Assembly (NCBI RefSeq): GCF_023051145.1
Contig: NZ_JALKFS010000005.1
Span: 2,745,733-2,809,732 of the forward strand
Source of the DNA: Williamsia sp. DF01-3
Lineage (GTDB): Bacteria; Actinomycetota; Actinomycetes; Mycobacteriales; Mycobacteriaceae
Length of the DNA: 64,000 nt
Direction: 5' to 3'
Shown one piece after another: positions 58,053 through 64,000 of the stretch. The notes under the pieces were generated by a model. It was not told the origin of the DNA and searched no databases. It saw only the letters and a program-made list of their open reading frames with translations. Position 1 is the stretch's first letter, and each line of letters opens with the position of its first letter. The position numbers and the translations under genes are program-made.

Positions 58053-58058
58053 TAGGCT
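58053..58058 (+). promoter_or_regulatory. -10 element, leaderless-type, for ribF
   Basis: TAGGCT lies six bases before the GTG at 58065, identical in sequence and spacing to the elements before map and the 29950 hydrolase. Confidence 0.45.
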
Positions 58059-58064
58059 TGTGCC

Positions 58065-59042
58065 GTGTTGCGCTGGCGAGGGCTTGAGGATATCCCCGCG
58101 GACTGGGGCAGATGTGTGGTCACGATCGGCGTCTTCGACGGCGTGCACCGAGGTCACGCGCAGTTGATCACGACCGCGACCAAGGCCGCCAAAGAACGTG
58201 GTGTGCCGGCGGTGCTGATGACTTTCGATCCCCATCCAGCCGAGGTGGTGCGCCCGGGAAGTCACCCTCCCCAGTTGTCCACACTCACCAGGCGTGCCGA
58301 GCTCGCCGAAGAGCTGGGCATAGACGTCTTCTGCGTCATGCCGTTCACCCCCGTCCTCGCTGCCCAGTCCCCGAAGGACTTCGCGCACGAGGTGCTGGTG
58401 GAGCGCCTGCACGCGCAAGAGGTCGTGGTCGGCGACAACTTCACGTTCGGGAAGAAGGCCGCGGGCAACGTCGAGGTACTCAGAACATTCGGCGAGAAGT
58501 TCGGGTTCGGTGTGCAAGCGGTGTCACTGCTGGGCGAGCATGCCGTGACGTTCTCGTCGACGTACATCCGTTCGTGTGTGGACGCCGGAGACGTCGCGGC
58601 GGCGGCCGAGGCCCTCGGCCGGCCCCATCGGGTGGAGGGCGTGGTCGTCCGTGGCGACGGACGTGGCCGCGAGCTCGGTTTCCCCACTGCCAACGTGGCA
58701 CCGCCGATGTACTCGGCCATTCCGGCCGACGGTGTGTATGCCGCCTGGTTCACCGTTCTGGGAGCGGGTCCGGTCGTCGGGCAGGTGGAACCGGGGGAGA
58801 GCTACCAGGCGGCCGTGTCGGTCGGGACCAACCCGACGTTCTCCGGACGTACGCGCACCGTCGAGGCGTTTGTTCTCGACACCAAGGCCGACCTCTACGG
58901 CCAGCACGTGGCAGTCGACTTCGTCGGACGTATCCGAGGGCAGGTCAAGTACGAGTCGGTGCAGTCGCTGATCGACCAGATCGCAGCCGATGTCGAAGAG
59001 ACCCGTGTGGTGCTGGCATCCGGGCCCAATCCACGGGACTGA
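58065..59042 (+). CDS. ribF: Bifunctional riboflavin kinase / FAD synthetase
   Basis: A 325-residue enzyme that phosphorylates riboflavin to FMN and adenylates FMN to FAD. The N-terminal nucleotidyltransferase domain has GVFDGVHRGHAQLI and MTFDPHPAEVV, then VVGDNFTFGKKAAG and STYIRSCVDAGDV. The C-terminal kinase domain begins GRPHRVEGVVVRGDGRGREL and contains GFPTAN and the GTNPTF motif. The start GTG follows a TAGGCT hexamer by six bases. No FMN riboswitch is visible in the 92-base spacer. Confidence 0.95.
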   Translation: MLRWRGLEDIPADWGRCVVTIGVFDGVHRGHAQLITTATKAAKERGVPAVLMTFDPHPAEVVRPGSHPPQLSTLTRRAELAEELGIDVFCVMPFTPVLAAQSPKDFAHEVLVERLHAQEVVVGDNFTFGKKAAGNVEVLRTFGEKFGFGVQAVSLLGEHAVTFSSTYIRSCVDAGDVAAAAEALGRPHRVEGVVVRGDGRGRELGFPTANVAPPMYSAIPADGVYAAWFTVLGAGPVVGQVEPGESYQAAVSVGTNPTFSGRTRTVEAFVLDTKADLYGQHVAVDFVGRIRGQVKYESVQSLIDQIAADVEETRVVLASGPNPRD

Positions 59043-59079
59043 CTCGCGCATCGGCCCACTCGAGGGTCCAGGCCTCGAT

Positions 59080-59109
59080 TTGGCCTGGTGACCGCCGCGC
59101 CGGTACAGT
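59080..59109 (+). promoter_or_regulatory. Candidate rpsO promoter
   Basis: TTGGCC at 59080-59085 and TACAGT at 59104-59109 are separated by 18 bases. Transcription would begin near 59116, giving a leader of about 110 bases that contains the hairpin at 59160-59181. Confidence 0.5.
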
Positions 59110-59159
59110 GGCCAGTCGGTGTGTGCTGCGGTTCGCGGTGGCTGCACCAAGATCTTCGA

Positions 59160-59181
59160 GGGTGGTGGGTCAAAACCACCC
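59160..59181 (+). promoter_or_regulatory. Stem-loop in the rpsO leader, possible S15 autoregulatory site
   Basis: GGGTGGT pairs perfectly with ACCACCC around GGGTCAAA. The hairpin is 45 bases before the rpsO start. S15 represses its own mRNA through leader structures in several phyla; that this one does so is an inference from place and shape. Confidence 0.45.
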
Positions 59182-59226
59182 GGAGTTCTCCCATCAACGC
59201 GCGGACGGCATTTTCAGGAGTTTTTT

Positions 59227-59496
59227 GTGGCTTTGACCGTTGAACAGAAGAAGACCATTCTCGCCGAGTACGGCTTGCACGAGACCGACACCGGTTCTCC
59301 CGAGGCTCAGGTCGCGATGCTGACCAAGCGCATCACCGACCTCACCGAGCACCTCAAAGAGCACAAGCACGACCACCACAGCCGTCGCGGACTCCTGCTG
59401 CTCGTCGGCCGTCGCCGTCGTCTGCTCAAGTACGTCGCCAAGGTCGATGTGCAGCGCTACCGCTCGCTCATCGAGCGTCTGGGCCTGCGCCGCTAG
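59227..59496 (+). CDS. rpsO: 30S ribosomal protein S15
   Basis: An 89-residue S15, an early 16S rRNA-binding protein that forms part of the B4 bridge to the 50S subunit. All four helices are recognisable: [60 protein letters not shown] and [20 protein letters not shown]. The start is a GTG with AGGAG separated by a run of six T. A long leader with its own promoter and hairpin lies upstream, and a 14-bp hairpin follows 70 bases after the stop. Confidence 0.97.
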   Translation: MALTVEQKKTILAEYGLHETDTGSPEAQVAMLTKRITDLTEHLKEHKHDHHSRRGLLLLVGRRRRLLKYVAKVDVQRYRSLIERLGLRR

Positions 59497-59568
59497 TAAG
59501 GCCCCAACTGGCCTGCGCCGGAGGTGCCGAATGGCGCCCGGCAGGCCACTGCACCACCGAGAGTGCGA

Positions 59569-59607
59569 ACGCCGAGGATATCGAGTGATATCCTCGGCGT
59601 TGGCTTT
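59569..59607 (+). terminator. Hairpin terminator or processing site after rpsO
   Basis: ACGCCGAGGATATC pairs perfectly with GATATCCTCGGCGT around GAGT, and TGGCTTTG follows. The stem is strong but the T-run is weak, so partial read-through into pnp is plausible. Confidence 0.7.
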
Positions 59608-59703
59608 GTACCAAGAAGATCACGGCCGTTTGCGCGGCAGTACCCGGTCGGCATCTGCGGCCCGGACACACTGCAGTAGGTGAGCGGTCCTCGGTAGTGG
59701 CTC

Positions 59704-59723
59704 CCGGAGACACGATTCTCCGG
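59704..59723 (+). other. Stem-loop in pnp leader
   Basis: CCGGAGA pairs perfectly with TCTCCGG around CACGAT, 140 bases before the pnp start. It could be a cleavage or autoregulatory site for PNPase. Confidence 0.35.
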
Positions 59724-59862
59724 CGGCTTCGATCGATGGCCGTCACGCGACGTGCAATTGCCTCCTCTTGGTTCAGGGCCTACTCGCGTGTGTTCGCCCG
59801 CGAGTCGACCGACCGTAAGCAGGTCGTCATCTCTGACGCCTGACGAGAGGAACCACCAACAC

Positions 59863-62145
59863 ATGACTGACGTCACCACCACAGACACCGTCGATTACGA
59901 CGACGAGATCACCGAAGCCACCGCTGTCATCGACAACGGCACCTTCGGTACCCGCACCATCCGTTTCGAGACCGGCCGGCTCGCGCAGCAGGCCGCAGGC
60001 GCGGTTGTCGCCTACCTCGACGACGAGACGATGCTGCTGTCGGCCACCAGTGCCGGCAAGCACCCCAAGGACCATTTCGACTTCTTCCCGCTGACGGTCG
60101 ATGTCGAGGAGCGCATGTATGCGGCCGGCCGCATCCCCGGGTCGTTCTTCCGTCGCGAAGGCCGTCCGTCCACCGACGCGATCCTGACCTGCCGCCTGAT
60201 CGACCGGCCGCTGCGCCCGTCGTTCGTCGACGGTCTCCGTAACGAGATCCAGGTCGTCGTCACCATCCTGAGCCTTGATCCCAAGGACCTGTACGACGTG
60301 GTGGCCATCAACGCCGCCTCGGCGTCCACCCAGATCGCGGGTCTCCCGTTCTCCGGGCCGGTCGGTGGCGTGCGGGTTGCGCTCATCCCGACCGACGAGA
60401 ACAAGGCCGGCCAGTGGGTCGCCTTCCCGACCGTCGAGCAGCTCGAAGGCGCCGTCTTCGACATGGTCGTCGCAGGCCGAATCGTCTCCGGCGAGGGTGA
60501 CTCCGCCGATGTCGCGATCATGATGGTCGAGGCCGAGGCCACCGACAACGTGATCGAACTGATCGAGGGTGGCGCGCAGGCGCCCACCGAAGCCATCGTG
60601 GCCGAGGGACTCGAGGCCGCCAAGCCGTTCATCGCCCGTCTGTGTGAGGCACAGCAAAAGCTCGCCGCCGAGGCGGCCAAGCCCACCGGCGACTTTCCGC
60701 TGTTCCCGCCGTACGGGGACGACGTCTTCGCCGCTGTCGAGGCTGCCGGTTCGGCCAAGCTCTCCGAGATCCTGACCATCGCGGCCAAGGCCGAGCGCGA
60801 CGACAAGACCGATGAACTCAAGAGTGAGATCCTCGAGCAGCTCGCCGGACAGTTCGAAGGCCGCGAGAAGGAAATCGGCGGCGCATACCGGTCGCTGACC
60901 AAGAAGCTGGTACGCGGGCGCATCCTGACCGATCACTTCCGGATCGACGGTCGCGGTGTCACCGACATCCGCTCGCTGTCTGCCGAGGTTGCCATCATTC
61001 CTCGCGCACACGGCAGTGCCCTTTTCGAGCGTGGTGAAACCCAGATCATGGGCGTCACCACACTCGACATGGTGAAGATGGCGCAGCAGGTCGACTCCCT
61101 CGGGCCCGAGACCAGCAAGCGGTACATGCACCACTACAACTTCCCGCCGTACTCGACCGGTGAGACCGGCCGGGTGGGTTCACCCAAGCGTCGCGAGATC
61201 GGCCACGGCGCACTCGCCGAGCGCGCCCTGATGCCGGTACTGCCGAGCGTCGCCGAGTTCCCGTACGCGATCCGCCAGGTGTCCGAGGCCTTGAGCTCCA
61301 ACGGCTCTACGTCGATGGGCTCGGTGTGCGCCTCCACGATGTCGCTGCTCAACGCCGGCGTGCCCCTGCGGGCGCCGGTCGCCGGCATCGCGATGGGCCT
61401 GGTGTCGGACGAGATCGACGGCCAGACCCGCTACGTCGCCCTGACCGACATCCTCGGAGCCGAGGACGCCTTCGGCGACATGGACTTCAAGGTTGCAGGC
61501 ACCAAGGACTTCGTGACCGCACTGCAGCTCGACACCAAGCTCGACGGCATCCCGTCGAAGGTTCTGGCATCGGCGCTCGCCCAGGCCAAGGACGCTCGGA
61601 TCACCATCCTCGACGTGATGGCCGAGGCCATCGACGAGCCGGACGAGATGAGCCCGTACGCGCCTCGCGTGACCACCGTCAAGGTGCCGGTCGACAAGAT
61701 CGGTGAGGTCATCGGGCCCAAGGGCAAGATGATCAACTCGATCACCGAGCAGACCGGTGCGAACATCTCCATCGAGGACGACGGCACCGTGTTCGTCGGC
61801 GCCACCGATGGTCCGTCTGCGCAGGCCGCGATCGACATGATCAACGCCATCGCCAACCCGCAGCTGCCCAAGGTGGGCGAGCGGTTCCTCGGAACCGTGG
61901 TCAAGACCACCACCTTCGGTGCCTTCGTGTCGCTGCTCCCGGGCCGCGACGGTCTGGTGCACATCTCGAAGCTGGGCAAGGGCAAGCGCATCGGCAAGGT
62001 CGAGGACGTGGTCAACGTGGGCGAGAAGCTTCGCGTGGAGATCGCCGACATCGACGACCGCGGCAAGATCAGCCTCGTCCCCGTCGACGACGACGCGGCT
62101 TCGGCCCCGGCCGAGGCGGAGCCCGTCTCGGAGGCGAACGCCTGA
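59863..62145 (+). CDS. pnp: Polynucleotide phosphorylase (PNPase / GpsI)
   Basis: A 760-residue 3'-5' exoribonuclease that uses phosphate. The two RNase PH domains are visible: the first with [20 protein letters not shown], the second with [20 protein letters not shown] and [23 protein letters not shown] domain ([20 protein letters not shown]) and an S1 domain ([20 protein letters not shown]) follow, then a short acidic tail. The ATG at 59863 is preceded by GAGAGGAA. In M. tuberculosis the same gene is gpsI (Rv2783c). The M16 peptidase follows by 14 bases. Confidence 0.97.
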   Translation: MTDVTTTDTVDYDDEITEATAVIDNGTFGTRTIRFETGRLAQQAAGAVVAYLDDETMLLSATSAGKHPKDHFDFFPLTVDVEERMYAAGRIPGSFFRREGRPSTDAILTCRLIDRPLRPSFVDGLRNEIQVVVTILSLDPKDLYDVVAINAASASTQIAGLPFSGPVGGVRVALIPTDENKAGQWVAFPTVEQLEGAVFDMVVAGRIVSGEGDSADVAIMMVEAEATDNVIELIEGGAQAPTEAIVAEGLEAAKPFIARLCEAQQKLAAEAAKPTGDFPLFPPYGDDVFAAVEAAGSAKLSEILTIAAKAERDDKTDELKSEILEQLAGQFEGREKEIGGAYRSLTKKLVRGRILTDHFRIDGRGVTDIRSLSAEVAIIPRAHGSALFERGETQIMGVTTLDMVKMAQQVDSLGPETSKRYMHHYNFPPYSTGETGRVGSPKRREIGHGALAERALMPVLPSVAEFPYAIRQVSEALSSNGSTSMGSVCASTMSLLNAGVPLRAPVAGIAMGLVSDEIDGQTRYVALTDILGAEDAFGDMDFKVAGTKDFVTALQLDTKLDGIPSKVLASALAQAKDARITILDVMAEAIDEPDEMSPYAPRVTTVKVPVDKIGEVIGPKGKMINSITEQTGANISIEDDGTVFVGATDGPSAQAAIDMINAIANPQLPKVGERFLGTVVKTTTFGAFVSLLPGRDGLVHISKLGKGKRIGKVEDVVNVGEKLRVEIADIDDRGKISLVPVDDDAASAPAEAEPVSEANA

Positions 62146-62159
62146 GCAACGCAACAGGT

Positions 62160-63482
62160 TTGACCTCGTCGCGGCCGAAGTCCGCGTCGACCGCAAGCCA
62201 CCGGGCAGTACGGAGATCCGTGCTGCCCGGCGGGCTGCGGGTGGTCACCGAACACATCCCGGGGGTCAGGTCCGCATCGGTCGGCCTCTGGGTGGCGGTC
62301 GGTTCGCGTGACGAGAAGCCGTCGGTTGCCGGCGCTGCACACTTTCTCGAGCATCTGCTGTTCAAGTCGACGCCCACGCGAACGGCAGCGAGTACGGCGC
62401 AGCAGATCGATGCCATCGGCGGTGAACTCAACGCCTTCACCGGCAAAGAGCACACCTGCTACTACGCGCATGTACTCGACGAGCACCTCGCCACGGCCAT
62501 CGACATCGTCGGTGACGTCGTCCTGCGCGGTCGTTGTCGCGCCGAAGACGTCGAGGTCGAGAGGACCGTTGTGCTCGAGGAGATCTCGATGCGCGACGAC
62601 GATCCCGAAGATCTGCTTGCGGATCTGTTCATGACGGCGATGTACGGGGACCATCCGATCGGACGGCCGGTGATCGGGTCGGCAGAATCGATCACCGACA
62701 TGACCCGAACGCAGATCAAGTCATTTCACGGTCGTCGGTACACACCCGACAAGATGGTGCTGTCGGTCGCCGGGAACGTCTCACACGCCGATGTTCTCGC
62801 AGCAGTTCGGTCCACCTTCGCCGGTCATCTCGGCGGCGACGCCGCGCCCGCCCCGATTCGTGTGGGAAGCAAGACGATCGGTGGCCTGCCATCGCTCGAG
62901 TTGTCCTATCGCGACACCGAACAGGTACACATCCTCCTCGGTGTTCGCGCGCCCGGCAGGGGCAATCCGGATCGTTGGGCACTGTCCGTGCTCAACACCG
63001 CGCTCGGGGGCGGACTGAGTTCTCGGCTCTTCCAGGAGATTCGGGAGTCGCGAGGTCTGGCGTACTCGGTTTACTCGTCGGTTGATTCATTTGCCGATAT
63101 CGGAGCGTTCTCCGTCTATGCCGGTTGTTCGCCCGACCATCTGGCCGAGGTCGTCACCGTCACCGGAGAGATCCTGTCCCAGGTTGCCCGCGAGGGCATC
63201 ACCGAGGAAGAACTGGTGCGCGCCAAGGGTTCGTTGATCGGCGGCATGGTGCTGGGGCTCGAGGACTCCCAGTCCCGGATGCATCGCAACGGACGCGGCG
63301 AGATCAACTACGGCAAACAGCTCTCCGTCGAACAAACGCTTCGCAAGATCGAACGGGTCACCGTGTCCGACACGAGCCGGGTGGCAGGCGAGTTGCTGAG
63401 CCGGCCCATGGGAGCCGCGGTGGTCGGCCCATACCGCTCCCGTCGGCAATTGCCGAAGTCACTGACCGGTCTGATCTGCTGA
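62160..63482 (+). CDS. M16-family zinc peptidase (PepR-like)
   Basis: A 440-residue processing-peptidase-like protein matching Rv2782c (PepR). The inverted zinc motif HFLEH is in AGAAHFLEHLLFKSTPTRTA, and the distal Glu lies in ERTVVLEEISMRDDDPEDLL. The second, inactive domain has ALGGGLSSRLFQEIRESRGL and YSVYSSV, which contacts substrate in the family. The start is a TTG at 62160, 14 bases after pnp. The substrate is unknown; linkage to pnp and rpsO is widely conserved. Confidence 0.9.
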   Translation: MTSSRPKSASTASHRAVRRSVLPGGLRVVTEHIPGVRSASVGLWVAVGSRDEKPSVAGAAHFLEHLLFKSTPTRTAASTAQQIDAIGGELNAFTGKEHTCYYAHVLDEHLATAIDIVGDVVLRGRCRAEDVEVERTVVLEEISMRDDDPEDLLADLFMTAMYGDHPIGRPVIGSAESITDMTRTQIKSFHGRRYTPDKMVLSVAGNVSHADVLAAVRSTFAGHLGGDAAPAPIRVGSKTIGGLPSLELSYRDTEQVHILLGVRAPGRGNPDRWALSVLNTALGGGLSSRLFQEIRESRGLAYSVYSSVDSFADIGAFSVYAGCSPDHLAEVVTVTGEILSQVAREGITEEELVRAKGSLIGGMVLGLEDSQSRMHRNGRGEINYGKQLSVEQTLRKIERVTVSDTSRVAGELLSRPMGAAVVGPYRSRRQLPKSLTGLIC

Positions 63483-63510
63483 TCGGGTCCCGGCCTGGCA
63501 CGATGAGTCA

Positions 63511-64000
63511 ATGGTCCAGATCGCGGAGTTCCTTGCCGCCTACCCGCCGTTCGACTCACTCGACGAGTCGGAGATCACACGGATCGCTGCGTCGTCCCGG
63601 CTCGAGCACCACGAGTCCGGTAGCCAGATCATGGACGGATTCAGCCGGCCGGTCGAGGAACTCGCCGTTGTCGTAGCCGGCCAGGTGGAACTGTGGAACT
63701 CGCCCGATCACAAACCCGATGGCCCGGACGAGATCCTCGGGCCGGGCGGGGTGTTCGGCTACTCGGCGATGTTGACCGGATCGTCGATCGGGCCACTCGC
63801 CATCGCGGCTGGTCCGGTTCAGGTCTGTCGCGTCCCCAATCATGCTGTGCGTGCGGTCTTCTCGTCCCTAGCGGGTGCTGAGTTCCTCGCCCGTAAGCTC
63901 ACCGTCGCGCAACGCACCGATTCGTTGTCGATCAACGACTACGGCACCGTGGACGAGTTGATCCGCACGGCCCCGGTGGTCGGCTCCGGATCGATGACCG
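63511..64000 (+). CDS. Cyclic-nucleotide-binding-domain protein, 3' end outside window
   Basis: The first 163 codons of a longer protein. The N-terminal 140 residues form a cNMP-binding-type beta-barrel: EFLAAYPPFDSLDESEITRI, VEELAVVVAGQVELW, ILGPGGVFGYSAMLTGSS and QVCRVPNHAVRAVF. At the edge, YGTVDELIRTAPVVGSGSMT looks like the start of a CBS domain. This order fits the cNMP-CBS-DUF294 nucleotidyltransferase family, but the C-terminal half is not visible, so that is inference. The usual phosphate-binding Arg of true cAMP sites is not evident. Confidence 0.7.
   Translation, partial: MVQIAEFLAAYPPFDSLDESEITRIAASSRLEHHESGSQIMDGFSRPVEELAVVVAGQVELWNSPDHKPDGPDEILGPGGVFGYSAMLTGSSIGPLAIAAGPVQVCRVPNHAVRAVFSSLAGAEFLARKLTVAQRTDSLSINDYGTVDELIRTAPVVGSGSMT

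Larger units (their letters stand above)
59497..59862 (+). other. rpsO-pnp intergenic region and pnp leader
   Basis: No gene is supported. The region holds three structured elements: a partial hairpin at about 59513-59545 (GGCCTG with CAGGCC), the 14-bp hairpin at 59569-59600 and a 7-bp hairpin at 59704-59723. In enterobacteria the same region carries RNase III sites that control pnp; that is an analogy only. No convincing promoter was found for pnp. Confidence 0.55.

Noticed and set aside
59827-61134. 435-codon minus-strand frame opposite pnp
   Set aside because: Antisense shadow of PNPase with no independent evidence.

Overview
The window is GC-rich, coding-dense DNA from a mycolic-acid actinobacterium (order Mycobacteriales). 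The lineage call rests on mycothione reductase, a PptT-type phosphopantetheinyl transferase, an EfpA-type efflux pump, a PapA-type glycolipid acyltransferase, DUF2631 and DUF4439 proteins, and a gene order that follows, in inverted orientation, the Mycobacterium tuberculosis block from about Rv2898c to Rv2782c. The genus cannot be fixed by eye; Gordonia, Williamsia or Rhodococcus relatives fit best. I see no tRNA or rRNA gene, insertion sequence, prophage or CRISPR array.

Layout. 0-1.4 kb: a PapA-family acyltransferase cut by the window edge, followed by an AT-richer spacer. 1.9-8.3 kb: DNA-uptake and recombination genes (yraN, comM, dprA, xerC), a short-chain dehydrogenase diverging from a siderophore-interacting flavoprotein across an iron-box-like site, and a secreted LytM-type protein. 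8.7-14.5 kb: rpsB-tsf-pyrH-frr-cdsA, a LapA-type membrane protein and rlmN. 14.6-17.8 kb: a methyltransferase, an ankyrin lipoprotein, a DUF2631 membrane protein and a frameshifted puuE (allantoinase). 17.9-24.3 kb: dxr, rip1, ispG, a GNAT protein and a lipoprotein-type PBP. 24.2-27.4 kb: hmuTUV haem uptake on the minus strand behind an iron-box-like site. 27.5-33.3 kb: map, cobQ, a hydrolase, then mtr with a lysophospholipase-like hydrolase. 33.4-42.3 kb: mqo, an ElaA-type GNAT, a Mg/Co-chelatase-like AAA-VWA protein, cobO, cobB, cobA and efpA. 42.4-45.9 kb: yaaA (apparent N-terminal frameshift), proS, a DUF4439 protein and a Tat lipoprotein. 46.1-54.6 kb: rimP-nusA-ylxR-infB-DUF503-rbfA-nrnA-dinF. 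54.6-64 kb: a phosphoesterase, pptT, truB, mntR, ribF, rpsO, pnp, an M16 peptidase and a partial cyclic-nucleotide-binding protein.

Most of the window is housekeeping: translation start, ribosome assembly, RNA turnover, isoprenoid and phospholipid precursors, riboflavin cofactors and corrinoid synthesis. Many neighbours overlap by 4-8 bases (rimP/nusA, rbfA/nrnA, nrnA/dinF, cobO/cobB, hmuT/hmuU/hmuV), which points to translational coupling. Several plus-strand genes start 5-7 bases after a TANNNT hexamer, as expected for leaderless mRNAs.

The most unusual feature is at the end of infB (51105-51306). A 71-bp unit covering the last 19 codons and the stop is repeated, giving two extra 24-codon ORFs that each restart through an ATGA overlap and re-encode the IF-2 C-terminus. 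The last copy differs almost only at synonymous third positions. Also notable are single-base deletions in puuE and yaaA, an hmuV frame that runs through a terminator hairpin into the opposite gene, and a sharp codon-bias change inside comM.
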